From a bacterium (GTDB taxonomy: Bacteria; Patescibacteriota; Minisyncoccia; Phycocordibacterales; UBA12079), in assembly GCA_030641525.1 (NCBI GenBank), contig DAOWHH010000012.1:1-40398 (forward strand): 40,398 nucleotides of DNA, written 5' to 3'. The translations under genes were made by a program, and so were the position numbers. Numbering within the stretch: position 1 is the stretch's first letter; each line of letters starts with the position of its first letter. The notes beneath the pieces are model-generated. The model saw only the letters and a list, made by a program, of their open reading frames with translations, was not told where the DNA came from and searched no databases. Positions 19,590-27,405 of the stretch are shown piece after piece.

Positions 19590-19698
19590 TTTTAGCTTTT
19601 TAGCTGATTAGCTAGCTAGCTTCTTAGGAGAAAAACGCAAAGCGATTTTTCCTCTAACAAGATAATCAGCTAGTAATAAGCTAATTCCTAACTCTCTT
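19590..19698 (-). repeat. modular palindromic intergenic element (AGCTA-type arms)
   Basis: TTAGCTGATTAGCTAGCTAGCTTCTTAGGAGAAAAACGC-aaa-GCGATTTTTCCTCTAACAAGATAATCAGCTAG; just upstream of the aspS ATG. Confidence 0.75.
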
Positions 19699-19728
19699 AT
19701 AATACCAAATAACCTTAATTTTTCCAAT

Positions 19729-20697
19729 TTAAATAGCCAAAGAAACAATATATGTAACAAACACTAAATACATAAACAAAAGAATCCCGGCCTGTCTCTT
19801 ACTTAATATTTGATCGTCAGCAAGAAAATATAATAAAAGAATGGTTGATCCTAATAATCCAAAAATAATCTCTAAATTTGCAAATTCAATAACTAAAGCT
19901 CCGTTATATAAAACATAAATTAAAAGTGGTAATCCTAGCCCAACAAGAATATTAAAAGTATTTGAACCTAAAACATTTGAAACAGCATCATCAATATCAC
20001 CTTTCTTTGCATTTGTGACTGAAATAACCATATCAGGAAAGGAGGTAGCCAGTGCTATTATGGTAAAGGCAATAATAATAGGAGAAATATTTAGGACATA
20101 AGAAAGTTCCATGGCTGAATTTGTAAGAAAAAATGTAGCCACCCCAATAATTAACATAAATAAAAAGAAGAAAGAAACTTCTTTTTTTATTTTTATTTTT
20201 TTGATTATTTTCTGTTCTGCTTCTTCTCTATAGGCTCTAGTATGACCAATCATATCTCTAAGATAAAAAAGATAAATGAATAATAACAAAAGGGCTATTG
20301 ATAATCCCCATACTTTAAAATAAATAAGTAAAATTACTAAAGAGAAAACCGCTATCATATAAAATAAAGCATCTCTACTTATTACTTTCCTAGAAACCTT
20401 AAAAGTGACAGGGGCTACAAAAACACAGACACCTATAATAATAAGCAAATTGAATAGAGCGGAACCTGCAATAGTTCCTATTCCTACTTCAAATTTTTGG
20501 AAAAAAATTACTGAATATAAAGCCACTAATAATTCTGGTAAGGAACTTGAAACTGCATCAAGAGTTGCCCCTTTTATATCACGAGGTAAATCAAAATAAT
20601 CTCCTATTTTAGAAGATATATTTGCAAATTTTTTTCCAGCAAAATATATAATAATACTAGAAAAGATAATTATTCCTGAATTAATTATTATCGGCAT
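19729..20697 (-). CDS. sodium/calcium exchanger family (CaCA) transporter
   Basis: GATLDAVSSSLPELLVALYS and ALATSFPDMVISVTNAKKGDIDDAVSNVLGSNTFNILVGLG (alpha-repeat motifs). Confidence 0.93.
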   Translation of the reverse strand: MPIIINSGIIIFSSIIIYFAGKKFANISSKIGDYFDLPRDIKGATLDAVSSSLPELLVALYSVIFFQKFEVGIGTIAGSALFNLLIIIGVCVFVAPVTFKVSRKVISRDALFYMIAVFSLVILLIYFKVWGLSIALLLLFIYLFYLRDMIGHTRAYREEAEQKIIKKIKIKKEVSFFFLFMLIIGVATFFLTNSAMELSYVLNISPIIIAFTIIALATSFPDMVISVTNAKKGDIDDAVSNVLGSNTFNILVGLGLPLLIYVLYNGALVIEFANLEIIFGLLGSTILLLYFLADDQILSKRQAGILLFMYLVFVTYIVSLAI

Positions 20698-20703
20698 AAA
20701 AAT

Positions 20704-21678
20704 TTATAAACTCAAACCCACTTTCTCCCTCACATCTTTCATTTTTTCTTCTGCTCTTTTTCTTGCTATTTCTCCTCCTTTTTTTAATATATCAATTACT
20801 TTTTCATGGTCTTCAACAATTTCTTTTCTTTTTTCCCTTAATGGCCTGATAAAATCTTGTATATTTTTTATTAAAATATCCTTTGATTCTTTATAACCCA
20901 TTCCACCTTCTACATATCTTTTCTTAATTTCCATCAATTCGTCTTCTGAACTAAATAATTTATGTAGAGCAAAAATATTACATTCTTCAGGATCTTTAGA
21001 ATCTTCAATTCCTTTTGAATCAGTATGAATACTCATTACAGCTTTAATTATTTCATCATCTTCGGCAAAAAGTTCAATTGTATTCCCATAAGATTTACTC
21101 ATTTTTTGACCATCTGTCCCAGGAATTACTTCCACTCCTGATACTAATTTTGATTTAGGTAATTTAAAAGTTTCCCCAAAAATACGATTAAACTTTTCTG
21201 CTATATCCCGAGCCATTTCAACATGTTGTTGTTGATCTTTCCCCACAGGAACAATATCACTATCTTGGATTAAAATATCAGCCGCCATTAAAATAGGGTA
21301 ACTAAACACCCCAACATTTATATCTTTATTTTTTGCCTCGGCATCTTTAAAAGCATGGGCCCTCATTAAATAAGGCATAGTTGTAATACAATTAAAAATC
21401 CACATTAATTCGGCTACTTGCGGAACATCCGATTGTTTAAATAAATTAACTTTTTCAGGATCTAATCCTATTGCTAAAAAATCTATTACCACATTAATAG
21501 TATCTCTTTTCATATCTTCAGCTGATTGAACTGAGGTGAGAGCATGCAAATCTGGAATAAAAGGAAATGATTCATATTCATCCTGCATATCAACCATTTG
21601 TTTCATCATACCGAAATAATTACCGATATGTGGTCGGCCTGTTGGTTTTAATCCTGATAATAAAATTTGTTTAGACAT
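20704..21678 (-). CDS. trpS: tryptophanyl-tRNA synthetase
   Basis: LSGLKPTGRPHIGNYFG; PVGKDQQQHVEMARDIAEKFN; KMSKSYGN. Confidence 0.97.
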   Translation of the reverse strand: MSKQILLSGLKPTGRPHIGNYFGMMKQMVDMQDEYESFPFIPDLHALTSVQSAEDMKRDTINVVIDFLAIGLDPEKVNLFKQSDVPQVAELMWIFNCITTMPYLMRAHAFKDAEAKNKDINVGVFSYPILMAADILIQDSDIVPVGKDQQQHVEMARDIAEKFNRIFGETFKLPKSKLVSGVEVIPGTDGQKMSKSYGNTIELFAEDDEIIKAVMSIHTDSKGIEDSKDPEECNIFALHKLFSSEDELMEIKKRYVEGGMGYKESKDILIKNIQDFIRPLREKRKEIVEDHEKVIDILKKGGEIARKRAEEKMKDVREKVGLSL

Positions 21679-21683
21679 AGATT

Positions 21684-21842
21684 TTATCGGTAAAATTGTT
21701 TATAAATTCTTAAACTAGTTGTTGAATCTGGTTCACTTTCTTCTTCCTTTACTCCCTTACGAACCGCAATAAGTACTTCAAAATTAAGAAACCAGGCTGA
21801 TGTAAGGGATTTAAATATTGATTTGAAATCTTTTATAGGCAT
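21684..21842 (-). CDS. small hypothetical protein (52 aa) between tyrS and trpS
   Basis: Below the ORF-track cutoff: MPIKDFKSIFKSLTSAWFLNFEVLIAVRKGVKEEESEPDSTTSLRIYKQFYR; fills the gap exactly. Confidence 0.55.
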   Translation of the reverse strand: MPIKDFKSIFKSLTSAWFLNFEVLIAVRKGVKEEESEPDSTTSLRIYKQFYR

Positions 21843-21851
21843 AATTTTATT

Positions 21852-23069
21852 TTAGGAACTTTTAATTAATTTTACTATTCTTCTTCCTACCTTAATTATT
21901 TTATCATTTTTATTATCAAAATTAATGATATATTTTTGGTCAGTAATTTTTTCATCATTAATTTTCACCGCTCCTTCATCTATTTTTCGTCTTGCTTCTG
22001 ATTTTGATTCAACAAATTTAATTTTAACTAACAAATCTAAAATACTTTCGTTCTCTACAATCTTAACTTCTTCTATATCTTCTGGAATACCTCCTTTTTG
22101 GAATTGTTCTACAAATGCTTTTTCTGCTTTTTCTGCCTCGTCTTCATTATGAAAAATAGTCACTAATTCTTTGGCTAATCTCATTTTTAAATCTCGCGGA
22201 TTCACTGAACCATCAGAAATTTGTTTTCGCATTTCGTCTATCTCACCTAAAGATACATCTGTCATTAATTCAAATGTATTAGTTATAAAACCATCAGGCC
22301 ATGACATAATCGCTCCATAAATATCATTAGCTTCTTGATCTAAAAATACTGCATTACCTTCAGTTTTACCCATTTTCTTTCCCCCCTCATCAGCTAATAT
22401 TTTCAAAGTTAAAACAAATTTTTCTCTATTGTTCATTATTTTCTGTAAATCTCTACCTCTCATCATATTAAACATTTGATCATTCCCTCCTATTTCCAAA
22501 TCAACATCCATTACCACAGAATCATAAGCTTGGGCTAAAGGATACAAAAATTCATGTAGATAAATTGGTTTTTCTTCTTCCAAGCGTTTTTCAAACATAT
22601 CTCTCTTCAACATCTGTTGAACGGTAAAATTAGAAGAAAGTTCAATTAAATCTCTAAAATTTAATTTATCATTCCATTCCGAATTATATTTTATTTCTGC
22701 AGAATTTTCTCCTTCAAAATCAAGAAAAATAGAAGCTTGTTTTTGATAATATTTAGCGTTCTTTTCAATTTCCTCTTTGGTTAATTTAGGTCGTACTGCA
22801 CTTTTATCTGTTGGGTCTCCAATTAAAGCAGTGAAATCCCCTACTAAGAAAATAACTTTATGTCCTAATTTTTGAAATTCAGAAAGTTTTTTTATAGTAA
22901 TAGCATTTCCAATATGTAAAGATGAAGCTGTAGGATCATAACCACAATATAATTTGATCTGTTTACCAGACATCAAAAATTTCTTCAATTCTTCCTTTTC
23001 AGAAAAAACTTGCTCAACCCCACGATTTAAAACATTATCTATTGCTTTTTCATCTGTATTTATTTGCAT
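21852..23069 (-). CDS. tyrS: tyrosyl-tRNA synthetase
   Basis: YCGYDPTASSLHIGNAITIKKL; GGNDQMFNMMRGRDLQ; KMGKTEGNAVFL; C-terminal S4-like domain. Confidence 0.97.
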   Translation of the reverse strand: MQINTDEKAIDNVLNRGVEQVFSEKEELKKFLMSGKQIKLYCGYDPTASSLHIGNAITIKKLSEFQKLGHKVIFLVGDFTALIGDPTDKSAVRPKLTKEEIEKNAKYYQKQASIFLDFEGENSAEIKYNSEWNDKLNFRDLIELSSNFTVQQMLKRDMFEKRLEEEKPIYLHEFLYPLAQAYDSVVMDVDLEIGGNDQMFNMMRGRDLQKIMNNREKFVLTLKILADEGGKKMGKTEGNAVFLDQEANDIYGAIMSWPDGFITNTFELMTDVSLGEIDEMRKQISDGSVNPRDLKMRLAKELVTIFHNEDEAEKAEKAFVEQFQKGGIPEDIEEVKIVENESILDLLVKIKFVESKSEARRKIDEGAVKINDEKITDQKYIINFDNKNDKIIKVGRRIVKLIKSS

Positions 23070-23118
23070 ATTATCATTATATCATAAGATATTTATTTTA
23101 AAATCACTTGATTTATTA
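22849..23118. repeat. 270-bp duplicated segment (tyrS 5' end + upstream), parental copy
   Basis: Matches 24534-24803 without gaps; 3 mismatches noted by eye. Confidence 0.92.
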
Positions 23119-23136
23119 CTGAAAATAATGTATTAT
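23108..23136 (+). promoter_or_regulatory. sigma70-like promoter for the 23191 Cys-rich ORF
   Basis: TTGATT - 17 nt - TATTAT. Confidence 0.65.
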
Positions 23137-23190
23137 TTTTAATAAGAATATTTTGTAATGTACCTAATTCAAAAAATACAAGGAGGATTT

Positions 23191-23502
23191 ATGTGTCAAA
23201 ATAATGGTTTACAATGGTGGAATCAATCACAACACGATTCTGAACGAAGAACACACCTTACAGAACTAAAAAAGTATCGGTGTGGGAAATGTAAAGACAC
23301 CGGTGTAATTGGAGCTGAAGATAGTGGGACTGGTCGCGAACAGTCTTGCAAGTGCTAGGCTGAAAAAAAGAATCTCACCAATTCCAGCATCCCTCAAGTA
23401 GAATGTGGTGGTGATTGTGGTGATAATTGCTGTGGAGGAGGAGAAAATGGCCGTTCTAGGGTGAGTCTCCGAGACGACAAAAAAAGAAGTTATTTCGTTT
23501 AA
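23191..23502 (+). pseudogene. Cys-rich small protein with in-frame TAG at 23356-23358 (pseudogene or recoded)
   Basis: RBS AGGAGG; MCQNNGLQWWNQSQHDSERR...YRCGKCKDTGVIG...CKC*AEKKNLTNSSIPQVECGGDCGDNCCGGGENGRSR...; segment after TAG matches the paralog at 24885. Confidence 0.65.
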
Positions 23503-23507
23503 ACCAA

Positions 23508-23542
23508 AAAGACTTGCAGTCTACTAACTGCAAGCTTTTTTT
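23508..23542 (+). terminator. terminator of Cys-rich ORF
   Basis: AAGACTTGCAGT-ctacta-ACTGCAAGCTTTTTTTT. Confidence 0.8.
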
Positions 23543-23548
23543 TATTTT

Positions 23549-23586
23549 TAAAAAACCACTAAAGATTTATTTTCTTTAGTGGTTTG
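23549..23586 (-). terminator. terminator of the 23605 ORF
   Basis: AAAACCACTAAAGA-tttatt-TTCTTTAGTGGTTT. Confidence 0.75.
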
Positions 23587-23604
23587 GGTATCGATATTGC
23601 GAAA

Positions 23605-23892
23605 TTAAGCTTCTATCATTTGTACAGATTCTTTTTTTAACATTCCATCAAAAAGTTCTTCGAGTGTTCCGCCAAATTTTTTGGCAGAACATTCTTTGCA
23701 AATGTTAGAAGATTCATCTTTTTCCCCGTCTTTATATCTGTAGATTTCCAGACTGAAAGCAGAATGAGTTTTTCCCCCATCTTTACAACACATCTCTCTT
23801 CCACAAATAGAACATCTTCGAAGATGTGAGACTTCATCTTTACAAAAATCACAATATTCAACCTCGACTTCACGTTTTTCCACTTTTTTCAT
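23605..23892 (-). CDS. putative zinc-binding Cys-rich protein
   Basis: 95 aa with YCDFCKDE, RCSICGREMCC, ICKECSAKK; RBS AAAGAGG. Confidence 0.75.
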   Translation of the reverse strand: MKKVEKREVEVEYCDFCKDEVSHLRRCSICGREMCCKDGGKTHSAFSLEIYRYKDGEKDESSNICKECSAKKFGGTLEELFDGMLKKESVQMIEA

Positions 23893-24031
23893 TTTTGAAC
23901 CTCTTTTTAGTTAGAAAAAATCGTAATTTTTAACCTGTCAGAATAATACAATTTTACACACAAAAAGTAAAGTAATAAAAAACTACCCTATAAAAAATCG
24001 GGTAGCTAAATTTTGTTTGGAAGTATATTTT

Positions 24032-24187
24032 TTAAAATTTAACTCCAAGATAATGAAGGGTAAAAAGTCCAATAGAGCTTGCAACCCAACCAATGATTTT
24101 GGTTCTTTGCTTTTTCCCAGTAATACCATACCCCAATCCCATACCAGTAGACAAAAATCCAAAAAAAGTAAATATTTCAACAAGCAT
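24032..24187 (-). CDS. small membrane protein (51 aa)
   Basis: RBS AGGAGG then ATG; MLVEIFTFFGFLSTGMGLGYGITGKKQRTKIIGWVASSIGLFTLHYLGVKF; better supported than the overlapping track ORFs. Confidence 0.65.
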   Translation of the reverse strand: MLVEIFTFFGFLSTGMGLGYGITGKKQRTKIIGWVASSIGLFTLHYLGVKF

Positions 24188-24280
24188 TTTAATTCCTCCT
24201 GATTATAGTTAATTACAAAAAGTTCTAATTAAAGAGTACAAAATTATATAAATTAAGTAAAGGAGAATCTTATTTCTAAA

Positions 24281-24335
24281 TCACAAACCACCCAAAATCA
24301 GCTTGATTTTGGGTGATTTAGCTTCAAAACTAACA
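24281..24335. repeat. duplicated hairpin element, copy 1
   Basis: CCACCCAAAATCA-gct-TGATTTTGGGTG plus flanks; near-identical to 26471-26525. Confidence 0.85.
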
Positions 24336-24439
24336 GCTGAAAGTAGATAAATAAAAACCCGCCATTAGAAACACGGGCTTCTTGTTTGGCAAGTTGTCTT
24401 TACTCAGGTGGAATAATATCACCAGACCCTTTGTTCTAT

Positions 24440-24530
24440 ACTCTTACTTTACCTGCTCCAGAACAAGAACAACATCTATTTTGTCCATTTCCCCAACCTG
24501 GGTATGGCTTACCAACGGAAATACTATTAC
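24440..24530 (-). pseudogene. remnant of another Cys-rich ORF fused to the tyrS duplication
   Basis: Reverse strand: SVGKPYPGWGNGQNRCCSCSGAGKVRV*, no start codon visible upstream in frame. Confidence 0.4.
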
Positions 24531-24533
24531 TAT

Positions 24534-24803
24534 AAAATAACTTTATGTCCTAATTTTTGAAATTCAGAAAGTTTTTTTATAGTAATAGCATTTCCAATAT
24601 GTAAAGATGAAGCTGTAGGGTCATAACCACAATATAATTTGATCTGTTTACCAGACATCAAAAGTTTCTTCAATTCTTCCTTTTCAGAAAAAACTTGCTC
24701 AACCCCACGATTTAAAACATTATCTATTGCTTTTTCATCTGTATTTATTTACATATTATCATTATATCATAAGATATTTATTTTAAAATCACTTGATTTA
24801 TTA
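24534..24803. repeat. 270-bp duplicated tyrS 5' segment, derived copy
   Basis: Same as 22849-23118; tyrS codon 2 is CAA>TAA here and the gene is truncated. Confidence 0.92.
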
Positions 24804-24820
24804 TCATTAAAAAGTATAAC
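24793..24820 (+). promoter_or_regulatory. chimeric promoter for 24885 ORF
   Basis: TTGATT (from duplication) - 16 nt - TATAAC (outside duplication). Confidence 0.5.
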
Positions 24821-24884
24821 TATTAGTTAGAGTATTGTTAAATTCATCATAAACTAATAAATCAATTGAAAGGAGAATTAATTT

Positions 24885-25106
24885 ATGTACCAAGATTATG
24901 GTTCAAATTGGTTGAGTCAACCACAACCCGATAATAGAGAAAAAAAAGCATCATGTGACGAACCCCGTGATGAAACATCATGTGACGGATCCTGTGGTGA
25001 AGATTGTTGTGAAAAAACCGGTAAAACTTGTTGCGGTGGTGAAAACAAAATTGATTCGGATACAAAAGACAAAAACACTGTTCCCCCTCGGAGTAAAAAC
25101 CGGTAA
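24885..25106 (+). CDS. Cys-rich small protein, paralog of the 23191 ORF
   Basis: RBS AAAGGAG; MYQDYGSNWLSQPQPDNREKK...CDGSCGEDCCEKTGKTCCGGEN; followed by terminator. Confidence 0.75.
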   Translation: MYQDYGSNWLSQPQPDNREKKASCDEPRDETSCDGSCGEDCCEKTGKTCCGGENKIDSDTKDKNTVPPRSKNR

Positions 25107-25120
25107 TAATACCAAACCAA

Positions 25121-25152
25121 AAAGGTTTACATCATAGATGTAAACCTTTTTT
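25121..25152 (+). terminator. terminator of Cys-rich paralog
   Basis: AAGGTTTACATC-ata-GATGTAAACCTTTTTTT. Confidence 0.85.
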
Positions 25153-25207
25153 TATTTGAAATATATGGTATAATGACTAAATAATTAGTCCTTTAATATT
25201 TTAAGTT

Positions 25208-25283
25208 TCTGTCATAAATAGACAGACTGGGACTAATCGCTGTCCCGAGCGATTCGGGTAATCTAAATTATGGGAGGTGTGCG
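25208..25283 (+). promoter_or_regulatory. structured 5' leader, candidate cis-regulatory RNA
   Basis: Overlapping alternative stems GGGAC/GTCCC, AATCGCT/AGCGATT, CCCGA/TCGGG upstream of RBS GGGAGG and ATG; TATAAT at 25169-25174. Confidence 0.5.
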
Positions 25284-25991
25284 ATGAATTCTGTCGTGAG
25301 CCAAGTTATATCAAGAAATCAAGGACATGAGCTTGTTTCTAGTTTGGAAAAAGCTGGAGTAAAAAGTGAACTCGCCCAAAAAGTCATTGAGTCAAAAAAC
25401 AATCTTCTTGCTGAAAAGATTGTGGATTTAATTAAAAATGGGGGTTTCGAACCAACCACTTCATTGGAATGTGCTCGTAAGATTATGGGTAAAAACTTCT
25501 TTGGTTTTGACGAGGCAATAAAACATTTTAAGGTTATACCTTCGTCAAAACAATTTACCTATTTCAACAAGGTTCCGTGGAGTCAAGAAGTGCTCGAGTT
25601 TTGTAAAGATACCCACGTCCTCATTGCTGTATTTCCGATATCAATCTTTGATATCTTTGATCGAGTTGATCAAGCACTCTTCTATGATAATCATAGAGAT
25701 AAAAATCTTTGGTTTAACGATCAAGGATTTATGAGAGATAAGAGTGAAACAGGTTGGTACTTAGTCCATAAAACTCCAGTAACTGAGTCAGACTTGGAAA
25801 AGTGGAATAAAAAAGGAACACTTCTTGTCGAGAAAGAAAAAATTCCCGAAGCAAAGCTTGTAGTTTATACCATCATCGGTCATTATCTTGCTACAGGTGA
25901 ACGATTATTCAAAAATATCTCTGTTTCTACTTTTATGTTACCTTATAATAGGTATAATCTTAGGGTTTGCCAGTCAAAAACAAAATCTTGA
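25284..25991 (+). CDS. CPR-type hypothetical protein, probably C-terminally truncated
   Basis: 235 aa: GGFEPTTSLECARKIMGKNFFGFDEAIKHF...DTHVLIAVFPISI...VVYTIIGHYLATGERLFKNI; family recalled as common in Parcubacteria. Confidence 0.7.
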   Translation: MNSVVSQVISRNQGHELVSSLEKAGVKSELAQKVIESKNNLLAEKIVDLIKNGGFEPTTSLECARKIMGKNFFGFDEAIKHFKVIPSSKQFTYFNKVPWSQEVLEFCKDTHVLIAVFPISIFDIFDRVDQALFYDNHRDKNLWFNDQGFMRDKSETGWYLVHKTPVTESDLEKWNKKGTLLVEKEKIPEAKLVVYTIIGHYLATGERLFKNISVSTFMLPYNRYNLRVCQSKTKS

Positions 25992-26097
25992 TGACTTAAA
26001 TCTCTAAGATTTAAGTTTTTGACATCATCATAAATCTCTAAACCAAAAAGGCTTGCAGTCTACTGACTACAAGCCTTTATTTTATTTTTATATTCAC

Positions 26098-26421
26098 CTA
26101 TACATTCTCTCCAACACCAACAAAAATTATATCTCCATCTTTCAAAAGAGCTGTGGATTCTGGACTCTCTCCATTTAATTTAAAATCAAGAGTATCCAGT
26201 GGATATCTTTTAAATAATTCCGGACGAATATTTTCTAAATTATATAAAACAAAACCAAAAGGAACTATTACATTTTCATTAACTCTCAAATCTACAGTAA
26301 ATTTATCAAAATCATTCCCAATAATCGCCTCAAGAACAGGGCTGTATTTAACTGTAATCGTAAACATTTGCATATTATTTAAAATAAAATTTAATAACAA
26401 AAAACTCTTAAATTGTACCAA
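26098..26421 (-). CDS. MoaD/ThiS-like beta-grasp small protein (tentative)
   Basis: MFTITVKYSPVLEAIIG...LNGESPESTALLKDGDIIFVGVG; true start likely an internal Met (MQMFTITVKYS). Confidence 0.4.
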   Translation of the reverse strand: MVQFKSFLLLNFILNNMQMFTITVKYSPVLEAIIGNDFDKFTVDLRVNENVIVPFGFVLYNLENIRPELFKRYPLDTLDFKLNGESPESTALLKDGDIIFVGVGENV

Positions 26422-26470
26422 AAAGAGATAAAGAAATTATGAAGTTTTTTTAAAATTTGCCCCTATTCTA

Positions 26471-26525
26471 CCACAAATCACCCAAAATCAGCTTGATTTT
26501 GGGTGATTTACCTTTAAAACTAACA
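26471..26525. repeat. duplicated hairpin element, copy 2
   Basis: AAATCACCCAAAATCA-gct-TGATTTTGGGTGATTT; near-identical to 24281-24335. Confidence 0.85.
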
Positions 26526-26713
26526 AAAAAACTAAGGGTTTTTAATTATTTCTCAATTTCCTCCTTAATCTTTCTTTTAACCTTCTCAAGCAAATTTTTA
26601 GACAACAGATATTATGAAATGTAATAAAAAACAACCAGCTTTTGGAGATTTTATAGAATCTTTGAATATTTTACAGACTTGTTTTTTTAACATTTAAGAA
26701 TATAATATAAATT

Positions 26714-27022
26714 ATGATTGGACAATTTAAAGGACCATATTCGTATACTAAAAAAATAGTAGAAGATTGGAATTCTACTGTGATTGGAGTATATTATCTT
26801 GGAATTAAAACCTTAGAAAATAAATTAACTGTTTATTATATTGGAAGAGCAGTTGGAGAAGGTGGAATACGAGGACGGTTATTACAACATTTAAATGAAA
26901 ATGAATGGAGTGATATTACCCATTTTGGTTATCAAACTTGTGATACTGAAGAAGAAGCTATAGAATTTGAGTCTGAGGAAATTGATAAATATAAACCAAA
27001 TCACAACCAAATAGGAATTTAA
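26714..27022 (+). CDS. stand-alone GIY-YIG-like nuclease domain protein
   Basis: GVYYLG...LTVYYIGRAVGEGGIRGRLLQHLNE...EEAIEFESEEIDKYKPNHNQIG. Confidence 0.75.
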   Translation: MIGQFKGPYSYTKKIVEDWNSTVIGVYYLGIKTLENKLTVYYIGRAVGEGGIRGRLLQHLNENEWSDITHFGYQTCDTEEEAIEFESEEIDKYKPNHNQIGI

Positions 27023-27028
27023 TCTATT

Positions 27029-27400
27029 TTAGTTTAAATAAGGGTTTCTTATTTTAATATTTTCTATATCATTTTTAATATTATTTATCAATATATCGTG
27101 ATCACGAATTTTATTATTTATTAAAACGTTTTGATTATCAATAAAATTAAATTTTTCTGAATGAAGATCTCTTGAATTTAGTTGTTCTATAATAATTACT
27201 CCAATTGAAAGAACAAAGGCTAATACAACTCCTAAAACTATATTCCAACTAATTTTTTCTTGAGAATCTATCTTTTTTTGTATCTTAGTAATATTTTTTT
27301 CAAAAACCTTCTCTGCTATATCTTTTGCAAGAATTTCATCAAGTGTGATAACCTTTACTGGTTTTGTTGGTTCTGAACCATGTTTTTCTTTCTTATTCAT
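27029..27400 (-). CDS. hypothetical single-TM coiled-coil protein
   Basis: 123 aa, TM segment NIVLGVVLAFVLSIGVIII. Confidence 0.6.
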   Translation of the reverse strand: MNKKEKHGSEPTKPVKVITLDEILAKDIAEKVFEKNITKIQKKIDSQEKISWNIVLGVVLAFVLSIGVIIIEQLNSRDLHSEKFNFIDNQNVLINNKIRDHDILINNIKNDIENIKIRNPYLN

Positions 27401-27405
27401 ATACT

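Noticed and set aside
23983-24202. Track ORFs 23983..24183 (-) and 24017..24202 (+)
   Set aside because: The minus-strand frame starting at 24187 has a proper RBS and a coherent small membrane protein; these are out-of-frame or antisense
22954-24830. Plus-strand ORFs 22954..23142 and 24639..24830 that look like paralogs
   Set aside because: They are antisense to tyrS and its duplicated fragment; similarity is explained by the DNA duplication
24883-25137. Alternative-frame ORFs over the 24885 Cys-rich gene
   Set aside because: Only 24885..25106 has an RBS and matches the 23191 paralog
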